A DNA stretch of 64,000 nt from assembly GCA_023955635.1 (NCBI GenBank), contig JAMXHR010000002.1:62001-126000 (forward strand), read 5' to 3'. A model generated the notes under the pieces. It saw nothing but the letters and a program-made list of their open reading frames with translations, was not told the origin of the DNA and made no database searches. This stretch comes from Methanosarcina sp. ERenArc_MAG2 (GTDB lineage Archaea; Halobacteriota; Methanosarcinia; Methanosarcinales; Methanosarcinaceae). Both the position numbers and the translations under genes were made by a program. Of this stretch, positions 45,667 to 56,062 are shown piece by piece (positions within the stretch are counted from its first letter, which is position 1; the number at the start of each line of letters is the position of its first letter).

Positions 45667-46429
45667 TTATACTATGCCGTTATCATATATAATATTTTTA
45701 ATAATTAATATTAGTGTATTCGTTTATTCTTGCTTTACCTTTCTAACTTTAATTCATTGATCGAATGTTTATATCATTATACCAACCACATATCTACAAC
45801 TCTAACCAAACAAAAAAAGAAAATCGATTTCGAGATAAAAGCAACTTCGTAATAAAACCGACTTTAAAGAGAAACAAATTATAAAATAAAAATAATTCCA
45901 GATGAAATAAACCTGCAAGTGCGGTTCCATTCTTTTCTGGACGGGTTAAAGAATCAATTGTTATTTGGAATAGATATTACCTGGATTGTAGATTTTTCCG
46001 CCGTTTTCGAGAAGGACTGTTCCGAAAAAGGAAGTTTTCGCCGACACAGATATACTTGTCAGGGCGGTTGAAAGTGTTTGGGGTGACAAGGGGCTGGAAA
46101 GAAGGTAAAATGAGCTCAATTTACCGTTCCTGTCTGTCTAATCTCGTAATCTGATTTTTGAGGATTTGGGCGTAAGTCCTATCAAGGTATAAAAATAAAA
46201 ATCGGCGGAAGAATAACCTGCTGCAGAGGCCTGAAGGCAGAAAATTCCCGTTAAGAATGTAGGCTGTAAAGAGCTGGCAAGCCACAAATTTTTCATGGGA
46301 TAGATTCAGAACTTGCCTCTCAAATACTATATTTAGAAAAATTATATTTATTGCATAAAAATAGTGAAGTTACATAATTTATAATTAAAAAGAGTCATGC
46401 ATTATTTTCACTGAAATAATTCTCTATTG

Positions 46430-47000
46430 AGGCTTCTAATTAGATTAAAATGAATAATTAAACTCATTTATCTTTTATGAGCCTTATATTTCTCTTGTTA
46501 TCAAATATAAGGCTAAAAATAGGATTTTGTCCCGAATGTTGAAAAAAATGAAACCGGTAAATTAAATTTAAAGGTAGATCATTTTATTACTGTGAGATTT
46601 CTTCAGATTTTAAAGAACTATTCACTATAAATCTCGTCTTTATAACAAATTATTTATTATAATGAAAAAAGTAAAAGTCAAAGCATAAATAAATAAAAAA
46701 AGCTATACATCCAGTTACAGATTAGTCCATATCCAATTAGATTTTCTTTTCTTGGAAACAAGAATTTATTATGGTCTTTAACTACATTCAACCGGAATAT
46801 TCAGTTTATTTTCCATTATAAACCTTATTTTAGCTCAGTTAATGGATATAAGGTTTAAAAATTCATCTAGGTTCAAGATATATAAAATTATATCCTGTAT
46901 ATTAAATGAGAAAGTAGAACCCTTTATTACCTTAAGATTCATCCAGATCTTCAGAGACTATTCAATATTAAGGAAAATCTATTCTATTGACTTTATATAA
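46430..47000 (+). repeat. Two degenerate direct repeats of about 240 bp
   Basis: 46430-46660 and 46760-47000 share TTATAAACCTTAT-like blocks, ATAAGGtTaAAAAT, GTAGAaCcCTTTATTAC, then CAGATtTTcAaAGA-CTATTCA. They are non-coding on both strands, with about 330 bp between equivalent points. Confidence 0.45.
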
Positions 47001-47236
47001 TTTTCAGTTATATATTTGTTTGTACCCTCTGGCAATTAAAGTTTAGAAAATTAAATTTCAAGGAGAAAATCAATGAGATAAAAATTTTCTAACTGTAACT
47101 GCTTGGAGTATAACACAGACTTTGAGGTTGATAAAAGGGTTTGTGGTAAAGAATTGCATGCGTGAATTCGAAAACACGTTTGCTCTCTCAAAAGGTAAGC
47201 AAAGACGACCGATAAATAAAGAAAGATAACAGATCT

Positions 47237-47527
47237 ACACAAAAGAATGGAGGGAATGATCGAGCTTAAGTATTTATTATTCGAAAGTCTGCTTCTACTA
47301 TGAAAATGTAAGCTACAGCATTCTGTAGTCGGACTGATTAAGCGCGGAATGTAGCTTAAAATAACTATATGGTATAACAAAGGACGAACGAATATATGGG
47401 AAAAGAGTGGAGGGAATGATATGATCTTAAGGATTTTTTATTCGAAAGTTTGTGTTTCTTATGAAAGTACAAGATTTTTTATATTTTATTCCGATTGATT
47501 CAGCGCGAAAGTAGCCTAAAAATAATT
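47237..47527 (+). ncRNA. Tandem pair of ncRNA-like repeats
   Basis: 47237-47362 and 47404-47527 are related units 167 bp apart. Both share TGGAGGGAATGAT, TTATTCGAAAGT-TG, TATGAAAaTaCAAG, a variable middle, GATTgATTcAGCGCGaAaGTAGC-TAAAATAA. The ends are conserved and the middle varies, which fits small RNA genes better than a protein. The first has a short frame behind GGAGG (MIELKYLLFESLLLL). No function is known to me. Confidence 0.4.
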
Positions 47528-47785
47528 GGTTAGCCTGAAAGGAAATAGCAAAAATAGCAAAAATGGCATCTTTTCAAGACATCACGGACAAATTTCCGTA
47601 AATTTTTTTCTTGAATTGATGACTATGTATTTTTTTCTGTGAATTAGTACCTACTTATTCTTTTGAGATCTATTTTTTTAATAATGCAATTCTTTATGCA
47701 GGTATGTCTGCTTTTTAAATACTCATTCTCTTTTATTTCTTTTATTTTATATTTGATTGCCTGTAAACTCGTTGATGGCCCATCT

Positions 47786-48451
47786 TTATCCGATTGATGT
47801 TTTAACACACCTAAATTTCAATAGTTCCCTTAAAGTCCACTTTGATTCAATAATCCCTGCCTCTCTTGCCGGTGTATTTTTACATTCAACCCCTCTTTCA
47901 TCTTTGTACCTTAATCCTCCATGACCTCTACAGAAGTTAAAATGTGTACAATATAACTTCATTTGATACTCTAACCATTCTTTCATTTTTGAAAACCCTA
48001 TTGTTTTCCTTGAAACTCTGTTGTTATCCTGTCTAAAAGTCAGGTTTTGTCTTTCAAGTAAAGTTGTTGAGATTTCGCTTTGATCAATATCTTCTCCAAA
48101 GATGATCTTCTTCTCTACTTTCTCAAGTACCCCATTTTTTCTTGTTTTGACTACCTGTGCATACCTTAAATCATCAGAGGGAACGATTTTTGTTTTCTTT
48201 GGTCTTCCTTTTTTCCCAGTTCTTGGAAACTCGCTCAAAACTCCAAATTGTTTCAAAAGAGCTTCTCTATAAAAGTTCAACCCATCTGTGACAAAAACAG
48301 GAATTTTATCCGAAAGACGTTTATTAACTAATTCAACCAACTTGTCTGCAACATACTGTTTTCTTGGACCTATTAAAAAGTAAAGTATTAGCCTGCAACC
48401 TGGTACAAAAGCTACCCACATCCATGGCCCATCATCTTCGTAATCTTTCAT
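47786..48451 (-). CDS. IS1 transposase, downstream frame (copy 2)
   Basis: 221 residues counted from ATG 48451 (MKDYEDDGPWMWVAFVPG); the phase is open a little further upstream (SKKRVPR), as in copy 1. It holds PVFVTDGLNFYREALLKQFG with the second catalytic Asp, the basic KKGRPKKTK segment and STTLLERQNLTFRQDNNRVS. It has no stop or frameshift within. Divergence from copy 1 is mostly conservative, so both have been under selection. Confidence 0.85.
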   Translation of the reverse strand: MKDYEDDGPWMWVAFVPGCRLILYFLIGPRKQYVADKLVELVNKRLSDKIPVFVTDGLNFYREALLKQFGVLSEFPRTGKKGRPKKTKIVPSDDLRYAQVVKTRKNGVLEKVEKKIIFGEDIDQSEISTTLLERQNLTFRQDNNRVSRKTIGFSKMKEWLEYQMKLYCTHFNFCRGHGGLRYKDERGVECKNTPAREAGIIESKWTLRELLKFRCVKTSIG

Positions 48452-48881
48452 CCGTGGAACTCTTTTTTTGGATTATTACCCACAGTTCGTCCATTTCTAT
48501 CTTTGGAACATCCAGGTTCTTCATCATAACATCATTTACTTTATCGCATTGTTCAGATGCGCGAACTAACCATCGCTTTATACTGGCAGGTTGTACCTCT
48601 AAAACATCGGAAATGGCTTCAATGCTCATTCCTTTCATAGACATTTTTAGAGCTAAATCGATAGTTTTCTCATCTTTGCGAAGATCATGATAAAAAGTGT
48701 CTGTATGGTCACAAAAAGCTTTGCCGCAATGACGGCAAAGATATCTTCTTGTTTTTTCTCCACGGCTTATGTAAGTTCCATTTCCAATAACATTGCCTTG
48801 ATCGCTAAGACCATAGAGCTCACAGTCTTTGTTCGGACAGGAAACGTTAGTAAATTGTGGTGTTGGACCTCTTTTCCCCAT
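48432..48881 (-). CDS. IS1 transposase, upstream frame (copy 2)
   Basis: 149 residues from ATG 48881 (MGKRGPTPQFTNVSCPNKDC). Zinc ribbon CPNKDCELYG and YLCRHCGKAFCDH, HTH GMSIEAISDVLEVQPASIKRWL, first Asp in KIEMDELWVI. It passes the same A7 run as copy 1 (CCAAAAAAAG) and ends 13 codons later, so the frame change site and the +1/-2 offset are conserved between diverged copies. Confidence 0.85.
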   Translation of the reverse strand: MGKRGPTPQFTNVSCPNKDCELYGLSDQGNVIGNGTYISRGEKTRRYLCRHCGKAFCDHTDTFYHDLRKDEKTIDLALKMSMKGMSIEAISDVLEVQPASIKRWLVRASEQCDKVNDVMMKNLDVPKIEMDELWVIIQKKSSTDERLRR

Positions 48882-48944
48882 AAGATATACATATAATTTA
48901 TAATATATAATACCAATCGAATACAAAGTGACCATCAACTCGTT

Positions 48945-49612
48945 ATCTTTGATTAATATAAAATAGGCATATAAATGAGGCTCGAAAAAGTTGTTAAAAC
49001 TATTTTTCAGAACTGAATACTTCAGATGAGCTGGAAATCAACAGCTCTGGGTGTGTAAAGATTGCAAAATATTAAGCAATTGCTGCTGAAGCCGGTATAA
49101 ACCATGTAAAAAACACTTGATTCGGAAAGCCTCACCTGACGTTCTCTTTATTCATTTTTGTGAAATTATTGGGCTTACACCCGGAAAAAGCAATCTGATA
49201 AAATGGATAGTTGATAAAGTGAGTCACGGTCGGTTCTAAAAGAATCTAAATTCAGGAAACATGTACCTTATAAATTGTTATATCTTTTATTATATTATAT
49301 CTTTCATTATACTATTGGTTGGATCATATTTACGCAATCTGTACTAAAATTTATATTAAAATCCGATGGTTAAACGGTTTATATTTATTGGGGGAGTAAA
49401 TGAACATCAAAGACAGGCTGTATTCAGTAGTTTCAGGCTTCGTTTTTTCACTTTCATTCTTCTTATTTCGTTATGATACCTGCAGGTCTGCTACACAGCG
49501 CGGGAGAATTCAGGAAATTATGGAGGAGCCGGTTCATTAACTTACTTCTATTCATGGTAATATGATAAGGTTAGTAAAAAGTAACAGGTTGAGACTGAAA
49601 AGAGGATTAAAT
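48945..49612. other. Intergenic region upstream of the helicase
   Basis: Mostly non-coding. At 49400, behind TTGGGGGAG, a 47-codon frame starts MNIKDRLYSVVSGFVFSLSF with one hydrophobic helix. A one-base shift would extend it as MIPAGLLHSAGEFRKLWRSR. It may be a small membrane peptide or a remnant. Confidence 0.35.
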
Positions 49613-50929
49613 ATGGCAGGTTCAGGATTTAAAGAATTAAATTTATCAAAAGAAATAGAAAGAGCAATAGAGGATATGGGTTTTGAAGAAACCACGACGA
49701 TTCAGGCCCAATCCATTCCCTATATGCTGGAAGGTAGAGATGTTATCGGACAGGCTCCGACTGGAACGGGGAAGACTGCTGCTTTTGGGATTACGGTTTT
49801 AGAGAAGATAGACCCGAAAAGTAAGGTTTTGCAAGCTGTGATTTTATGTCCCACAAGAGAGCTGGCTATTCAGGTGGCAGGAGAACTCAAAAAGATTTCA
49901 AAATATAAAACGGGTATTGAGATCTTACCCATTTACGGTGGGCAACCTATAGATCGCCAGATTAAAGCGTTAAAGAAAGGCGTACAGATTATTACAGGCA
50001 CACCTGGGCGCGTTATGGATCATCTGGACCGCCGCACTTTGAAAATGGAGGGCGTGAAAATAATCATACTGGATGAAGCGGATGAAATGCTGGATATGGG
50101 ATTTAGAGAAAACATAGAGACTATTATGAAGAAGATTCCGCAGCAAAGACAGACTATTTTCTTCTCTGCAACGATGCCTAAAGCAATCCTGGATTTGACT
50201 AAAAGATATCAAAACAACCCTCAATTCATAAAACTGGTACATAAAGAAGTAACCGTCCCAAATGTCGAGCAGTTTTATTTTGAGGTCAAGCAGCAGGCAA
50301 AAACCGAGGCTCTTGCTCGTTTAATTGACTATTATGATTTGAAACTCTCGCTGGTGTTTTGCAATACGAAAAAACGTGTGGACGAGCTGGTCGAGGATCT
50401 CAAGATAAGAGGATACCTGGCTGATGGCCTGCATGGAGACATGCAGCAAAAGCAAAGAGACATTGTGATGTCCAAGTTCCGGAGAAAAGATATCGAGGTC
50501 CTGGTAGCAACTGACGTGGCAGCCAGGGGAATTGATGTAGGGGATCTGGAAGCTGTTTTTAATTACGACATACCTACGGATGATGAGTATTACGTGCATA
50601 GAATCGGAAGAACGGCCAGGGCAGGAAAAGCAGGGCGTGCGTTCAGCTTTGTGATAGGCAAAGAAGTATATCGAATAAGGCAGATCCAGCAGTTCACAAA
50701 GACTAAAATTATAGCTCAAAAAATCCCTTCAATCAGTGATGTTGAAGAAATCAGAACAAACATAATTTTAGAGAATGTAATAGATGTTGTTAATGCAGGG
50801 CATCTGGGAGAATATAGTAATTTAGTTGAAAAACTTACTCAGGAGGAATATACCTCTTTAGATATAGCGGCTGCTTTATTAAAGATAATTATTGATAAAG
50901 AGGGCAAAGAAGCTTCAGGAAAAAGTTAA
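49613..50929 (+). CDS. DEAD-box RNA helicase
   Basis: 438 residues, start at ATG 49613 (MAGSGFKELN) behind AGAGGA. Motifs appear in order: Q motif TTTIQAQSIPYML, I APTGTGKTAA, Ia PTRELA, GG, Ib TPGRVMDHL, II ILDEADEMLDMGF, III SAT, IV LVFCNTKK, V ATDVAARGIDV and VI HRIGRTARAG. A helical C-terminal extension follows (VVNAGHLGEYSNLVEKLTQE), as in CsdA/DeaD-type enzymes. It probably unwinds structured RNA in ribosome assembly or cold adaptation. Single gene, not in an obvious operon. Confidence 0.95.
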   Translation: MAGSGFKELNLSKEIERAIEDMGFEETTTIQAQSIPYMLEGRDVIGQAPTGTGKTAAFGITVLEKIDPKSKVLQAVILCPTRELAIQVAGELKKISKYKTGIEILPIYGGQPIDRQIKALKKGVQIITGTPGRVMDHLDRRTLKMEGVKIIILDEADEMLDMGFRENIETIMKKIPQQRQTIFFSATMPKAILDLTKRYQNNPQFIKLVHKEVTVPNVEQFYFEVKQQAKTEALARLIDYYDLKLSLVFCNTKKRVDELVEDLKIRGYLADGLHGDMQQKQRDIVMSKFRRKDIEVLVATDVAARGIDVGDLEAVFNYDIPTDDEYYVHRIGRTARAGKAGRAFSFVIGKEVYRIRQIQQFTKTKIIAQKIPSISDVEEIRTNIILENVIDVVNAGHLGEYSNLVEKLTQEEYTSLDIAAALLKIIIDKEGKEASGKS

Positions 50930-51730
50930 TTTTTCCAGGTTGAGAGAGTAGACTTCTCCTTCCTGTTCTTTTCTCGAACAAGCCTCATAGCTGTTTTTGC
51001 AGTATGGGAGTAAACTTTGCTCTTTTTTCCGATACACAAAACTCTCCTACAAATGCTGAAAGCATCCAGACAGAGCTTATGAAAGATATGAAAGGAACAC
51101 TGTTTTAATTCGGGACAGATGACAGATTCCCATTATTTTTCGCCTTTTCCAATCCCCAATATACCCGTCCCAAATTGCCCTGATCAGTATGAAATTTTGA
51201 TAATGCGCCCGGAAGAATAATCAATCCTTATTTACACTCAAATCTTCAGGATCCGTTATGAAATAACCTGGGCAACATAGAATCATTTTGGAATTAGATC
51301 AATGAGCCTGATGATGAAAATTGTTGAATACAGTATAAAAAAGGCCGAAGTTATCTCTCAGAGGGTCTTACTTATGTCCAGAGTTCATATTAACTCCTTT
51401 ATTTATAGGTTTCTGTGGATTTATTTCAGCCAAATTTCCTTGGCACTTGATTTATGCAAAAGCTTATAAAAAACTCCTTTCCACCGTCGAAAAATATAAA
51501 CTTAGAATCTTCTAAAACTTTTTTCGGTATTTGTTAATTATCCTGCTTTATGCACTATAGTTATAATCGCTTAAGAGTAATTATTCGTGCCAGAATAACT
51601 ATATAGTTTCACTTCACAAATTATTCTGATCATATGCAAAAACTGGAACTTCCCCCTGATACTCAGTAACCAAAGTTTTTTTCAAAATTCCTCAGATTTA
51701 ATCCCACGTAACATTTCCTTCTCTCACTTT
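50930..51730. other. Intergenic region between helicase and ATPase
   Basis: No convincing gene. ATG 51634 starts MQKLELPPDTQ, then stops; the open phase of the next ATPase extends upstream of its TTG to about here (SNQSFFQNSSDLIPRNISFS). The true ATPase start may therefore be at 51634 with a frame disturbance near 51655-51665. Confidence 0.4.
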
Positions 51731-52930
51731 TTGGAAGGCAGTGAAATTAAATTTATCTGTGGCCCCCGCCATACAGGAAAAACTTCTCTCCTGAGGCAGG
51801 TTGCCAGTAATCTCCAGGGGTTAAAAATGTATATTGATTTTGAAGACAGCCGGATACAGGATCTTGGGTCCGAAAGTTTTCAGATCATTGAGGAAATTGC
51901 AGCCGAAATTTGTAGAAAAGAACCTGAAAGAAACGAAGCAGGGCAAGTTTACTATTTTCTTGATGAGATCCATAGTATCCGGGGCTGGGAGAACTGGGTT
52001 GACAGGCTTCACAGGCAAGGGGCAGGAATTTTTGTAACCTCATCTAAATCAAACTTGAGGCATGAATTTTCATCCGGGTTTGCAGGCAGAAGTCAAATTT
52101 TAAATCTTTTCCCATTCTCTTTCAAAGAATACCTGCTTATGAAAGGTGCCAGAATACCAGAGCCGAACTTTATTCCCCCTTCCCTGAGCGATGAAATGTT
52201 ATGCATGTTTCTGCAGTATTTTGAAAACGGCGGCTTTCCGGATGTAATCAAAAACGGCGACATCAGGCTTTTTAATAAATATTTTGAAGAAAGCCTGCAA
52301 AAAGGAGGTGAAGCCTGTTATGATATCCGGAATAGCGGAGGGCTAAAAGAGCTTGCCATATTCCTGATTTCGAACATGGCTTCGGAATACTCTTTCGATA
52401 CTTTGAAAAGAATTAGCGGAATCCAGGATGAAGAGATTCTAAGTAGCTATCTGGACTATCTGGAAGATATTTTTTTGCTGTATAGAGTCCCGAAACTCGA
52501 TAATCTCAAGGAAAGCGGGAGGGATAAAGAGATTTCCTGTAAAGTTTACGCAGGTGATACGGGTTTCTTTAAAGCGGTATATCCCAATTACCCCGACAGC
52601 CTTGGGCTAAGGTTTGAGAACCTCGTATTTTTGGAGTTGCTCAGGCGTGAAAAACAGGTATTCTATTTTCGGAATAGAAAAGAATGCGATTTCCTTATTA
52701 AGGAAAAAGAAAGCCAGAAAATCTCCACTGCAATTCAGGTATCAGTTTACTTCGGAAGCCCTGCAGCCAGGAAAAGGGAAATTCTCGGGCTTATGGAAGC
52801 TCTGGATGAATACGGGCTTGAAGAGGGGCTTATTCTAACTATGGATGACGAAGAAGTCCTGAGGATTGAAGGCAAAGATGGGAAGAAAACGATTACAGTT
52901 AAATCGGTGTGGAAGTGGATGCTGGAATAA
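51731..52930 (+). CDS. AAA_14/DUF4143 P-loop ATPase
   Basis: 399 residues as read from TTG 51731. Walker A CGPRHTGKTSLLRQ, Walker B VYYFLDEIHSI, then WENWVDRLHRQGAGIFVTSSKS (sensor 1) and a LFPFSFKEYLLMKG segment. The C-terminal DUF4143 part carries a restriction-endonuclease-like fold (FENLVFLELLRREKQVFYFRNRKECDFLI, then IQVSVYF). Such ATPases are common in archaea and often occur in mobile or conflict-related contexts; their partners are unknown. The start is uncertain because the phase is open upstream of the TTG. Confidence 0.85.
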   Translation: MEGSEIKFICGPRHTGKTSLLRQVASNLQGLKMYIDFEDSRIQDLGSESFQIIEEIAAEICRKEPERNEAGQVYYFLDEIHSIRGWENWVDRLHRQGAGIFVTSSKSNLRHEFSSGFAGRSQILNLFPFSFKEYLLMKGARIPEPNFIPPSLSDEMLCMFLQYFENGGFPDVIKNGDIRLFNKYFEESLQKGGEACYDIRNSGGLKELAIFLISNMASEYSFDTLKRISGIQDEEILSSYLDYLEDIFLLYRVPKLDNLKESGRDKEISCKVYAGDTGFFKAVYPNYPDSLGLRFENLVFLELLRREKQVFYFRNRKECDFLIKEKESQKISTAIQVSVYFGSPAARKREILGLMEALDEYGLEEGLILTMDDEEVLRIEGKDGKKTITVKSVWKWMLE

Positions 52931-53009
52931 CTTAAAAATGTGATAAAAGAAAAACCGGAGCAGGAATGCTCCTGGCTGATTTGAGACTGATGTTGGACTG
53001 ATTTTCGGG

Positions 53010-53070
53010 ACTGAATAATTCCGGAAACTGGTGGAATATTCCGGAAACTATTCCGGGAACTATTCCGGGC
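53010..53070. repeat. Short direct repeats ATTCCGGGAACT
   Basis: ATTCCGGAAACTGG, ATTCCGGAAACT, ATTCCGGGAACT and ATTCCGGGCATT follow one another between the converging ATPase and permease genes. TTCCGGAA is itself palindromic, so several small stems can form. Possibly a shared termination region. Confidence 0.45.
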
Positions 53071-53095
53071 ATTATCATGCTGAAATTTCAATTTT

Positions 53096-54628
53096 TCATG
53101 CTGAAACTTCAGCTAAAACCGCTTCTTTTTCTGCAATTTTTCTTTCTTTTGCTTCTGTTGCTTTTCTTGCCTCTCTCTGAGAATAGAACCAGAGCGGGAT
53201 GTAAAGACAGAGTGCAAAAAAGCCAACTCCGGTCGTAGCCCAGCCAAGTTCAAGGCTGTTAAGATAAATGATACCCGCCAGGAAGAAAGGAATATTCAAA
53301 ATTGCAGTTACCATTGCTATATTTTTCCAGCCGCGTGGAGCTTTGAAAGGTCTTTCCAATTTTGAGAATTCAGGGTCTTTTCTCACCTTAACATAGGTAT
53401 AAAGGCTGATTCCGTTTGCACAAATGTATCCGATTGCAGAAGCTGCAAGAATTGCAGTCGGGGTCCCTAGAAGGATCAGGCACATGTTGAACATGGCATC
53501 TGCAATCATTGCGTTCATCGGATGCCCGTGAGAGTTAAGTTTGCTCAAGAATGCAGGCAGGTTGCCTTCAACTGACATCGAATATATCGACCTTGCAGAT
53601 GAAAGAAAGGCAGTCTGGATAATCAGGAGCATTGCCCCGACAAGCATAATGATTGCAATTGAAGCCCCAAGCGTGCCCAGCGTAAGATTGGCAATTGGGA
53701 GCATAGGGGATATGGGTTCGGAAAGCACGCCTTCAACCCCAAGGGTGCCGATTACAGACGTCTGGACAAGTACATAGAGTACAAGGCAGATTCCTCCGCA
53801 AACCAGCAGAGCTTTTGGAGTATCTGTATTTGGGTTCTTATATTCGGGCCCGTAAATTGCTGCAGTCTCCCACGCACATGCACTCCATTCCGCCATTGCG
53901 AAAATCCCTAAGAGGATTAAGATATGTTTCAGGTCCCAAACCCAGTCCGCAGGGAACCAGGAGCCTGTAATATTGGCCAGGTGGAAATCCCCCGTGAGGA
54001 AAGGTACAATGGTAATAACTATGAGTGGGATAAGCGACATCACAGCCAGGATATATCCGGCTCTTGCTCCGTTCTTTAGTCCTTTTGAGTTTATAACTGC
54101 AAGAGACCCGAAAATCACGGCTCCGACAAGCAAGGAAAGCAGGGTATCGGGAAAAGCAGCAAAAGAAGGGACAAGGCCTTTGATGTAACTTCCGATGAGG
54201 ATCGCATAGATTGCAAGCACAGGGCTCCAGCCGAACCAGTAACTCCAGGCACTGAAACCGCCGATGAATTTTCCAAATTTAAACTTTCCTTTATTATATT
54301 TATTGGAGTTCGAGCCAAAGACCGTTTGGGTATAGCCTGGCAGACCCGAAGCCTTTGGAAAAACAGTTGAAAGCTCTCCGAATGCAATATTCTGGAAAAA
54401 GCCAAGGAAGATGGTCAGGCCCCATACAATTATTGAAAAAGCCCAGACATAGCCTGTGAAGTAACCTATTGAGGGTAGGATCAGTAAAGGAACACCCAGG
54501 GCAATTGCCAGCCCCTGTTTCCAGTCAATGCTCCTTTCAAGTTCTTTTAAGTCGCAGCTTCCCCTGCTGCACTCTTCTGCATATTGCCAATCGATTTGAG
54601 AATCAGAAACATGGTTATTTTTGTCCAT
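53096..54628 (-). CDS. APC-family permease, probable methylamine transporter
   Basis: 510 residues with about 12 membrane helices (first near LAIALGVPLLILPSIGYFTG) and a charged C-terminal tail (REARKATEAKERKIAEKEA). It belongs to the amino acid/polyamine/organocation superfamily. It follows mtbB by 30 bp on the same strand, and permeases in this position in Methanosarcina (MttP/MtbP type) are thought to import methylamines. The substrate is inferred from context: dimethylamine is likeliest. It is the last gene of the mtbC-mtbB-permease operon. Confidence 0.85.
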   Translation of the reverse strand: MDKNNHVSDSQIDWQYAEECSRGSCDLKELERSIDWKQGLAIALGVPLLILPSIGYFTGYVWAFSIIVWGLTIFLGFFQNIAFGELSTVFPKASGLPGYTQTVFGSNSNKYNKGKFKFGKFIGGFSAWSYWFGWSPVLAIYAILIGSYIKGLVPSFAAFPDTLLSLLVGAVIFGSLAVINSKGLKNGARAGYILAVMSLIPLIVITIVPFLTGDFHLANITGSWFPADWVWDLKHILILLGIFAMAEWSACAWETAAIYGPEYKNPNTDTPKALLVCGGICLVLYVLVQTSVIGTLGVEGVLSEPISPMLPIANLTLGTLGASIAIIMLVGAMLLIIQTAFLSSARSIYSMSVEGNLPAFLSKLNSHGHPMNAMIADAMFNMCLILLGTPTAILAASAIGYICANGISLYTYVKVRKDPEFSKLERPFKAPRGWKNIAMVTAILNIPFFLAGIIYLNSLELGWATTGVGFFALCLYIPLWFYSQREARKATEAKERKIAEKEAVLAEVSA

Positions 54629-54658
54629 AAAATCACCTTTTTTATCCAGACTCTTTTT

Positions 54659-56062
54659 TCAGGCAAACTGCTCTCTGAAGAGTTTGCAGGAGTTGATCCT
54701 GACACCGAGCAGCTTTTCAATATTCATTTTCGCAGCAATACCCTTGGCAGCCCCCGGGACTGAAGTGATAACTCCTATATCGAGTTCCTCACGCAATTCG
54801 CGCATGACATGTTCGTCTGACAGGTCCATGATGTCTACTCCGAGTTTCTTTGCCACGTATTCTTTTGCCTCTCCGATCCTCATATTCTTTGAGAATTCCA
54901 TCCGCGCTACAAGGTCACCTGCAGCCCTTATTCCTGTCATTCCGGAAGCCATTATGTGGGAAATCGGCATACCCAGAGGGTCGCCGACCCCGATCTATAT
55001 GCCATCTACGCCTGCAATTTCAACCATTGCCTTGCTTGCCCTGGTAACAGCATCAATCGGAGGAGTCTCAAGCATAGGGATTCCGCCAACCCCCATACCC
55101 ATGTTTACGTGGCAGGGAATTGGAGAAGCTTCAACTGCCGCCCTGATGAAAGTCACAGCTCTTGCAAGGTTCCAGGCTGAAGTCTTGCTGGTATTGGTGT
55201 TGCACACAGGCCCAAAGACGTTTGCTCCAGCTTTTGCAACCAGAAGGGCCTGTTCATGCGGCCATAGACCCGCAAGCCGTACTTCATCGTACTCCAGTTC
55301 TCCGTGCATTCCGAGCACCATTTCTCCTGCCATGCCCACTTCAATGTACATGTCCGGAAACTGAGTCCTGAGAATTTCCACAGCCCTGAGAGTTCCGTAC
55401 ATATCGGCATCTCCGGCTGCAGCAGTTGTGTCAAAGTTAACCCCGTCAGCTCCTGAGGCAAAGAGTTTCTGCATAACCCATACCATATCCCTTGTAAGGT
55501 GTTCTGCTGCATGTTCCATGGATCCCCTTGCCTTATCGATCTTGAACAGCTTCATAAGATCCCCTGGATTTTCGAAAGGCCCGTCAGGGGTGTAATAAAG
55601 TCCCATATTTGGCATTGCGCCGTAGAAAAGAGGAATTATCATGTTCTGCTGGCAGACTTCCATTGCCTGACACTCGTTTGAAACCACAGGTTTTACGGGT
55701 TTGAAACTGTAGTCGATGTGCCCGAGCTCCATAGTATCGGCACCAAAAGCTCTCTCATGCGTCATGCAGCCCACTAAACGGCTGGAAGGAATCCCCACTC
55801 CACTGTTGCCCTGATCTCCGTCAAGCCGGATTGTGCCAATGTCGTGCGTTACAGGCACTTCCATGCCCTGCTCGACACTGACAGACTTTCCGGGCATCAT
55901 AAGAATTTCTGCAAGCTTGTCGATCTCATCAGCACTAAGATCAGGGATCTCGCCAAGGTCGGCAGCATTTGCAGAGCCGTCTTCGATTTCACTGAGGATT
56001 TTTTCTTTCGTGAGGTAGATTCTTTTGCCATCGCCCATCCTCAGAACGTATTCAGTTGTCAT
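54659..56062 (-). CDS. mtbB: Dimethylamine:corrinoid methyltransferase, pyrrolysine protein
   Basis: Transfers a methyl group from dimethylamine to the corrinoid of MtbC in methylotrophic methanogenesis. The frame from ATG 56062 ([20 protein letters not shown]) reaches TAG at 54995-54997 after 355 codons and stays open beyond ([20 protein letters not shown]) to 54659. That gives 467 residues with pyrrolysine at 356, the known position in MtbB. Landmarks: [20 protein letters not shown] and [17 protein letters not shown]. It lies 123 bp after mtbC and 30 bp before the permease. Reading the UAG as stop would wrongly split the gene. Confidence 0.97.

Larger units (their letters stand above)
44768..47773. 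other. 3-kb gene-free region with MITEs and non-coding repeats
   Basis: I find no convincing protein gene. It holds a MITE at 45002-45120 within a GC-rich repeat, and a 29-codon frame at 45206 (MKFLDFFKIEEDPEKIKKTL) whose first 55 bp recur inverted at 42935-42990. It also holds a MITE at 45474-45666, two related 250-bp segments (46430-46660, 46760-47000), and two related 125-bp segments (47237-47362, 47404-47527). The last two are described separately. Confidence 0.6.
47774..48936 (-). mobile_element. IS1-type element, copy 2
   Basis: 1163 bp on the minus strand, ends GATGGCCCATC and the complement of GATGGTCAC, flanked by the 8-bp target duplication AACTCGTT (47766-47773, 48937-48944). It is related to but clearly diverged from the element at 37121. 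Confidence 0.88.

Noticed and set aside
54621..55364. A 247-codon plus-strand reading frame opposite mtbB
   Set aside because: It is the antisense of a well-identified gene, Ser/Pro/Thr-rich as expected for reverse-strand translation, and has no ribosome site.
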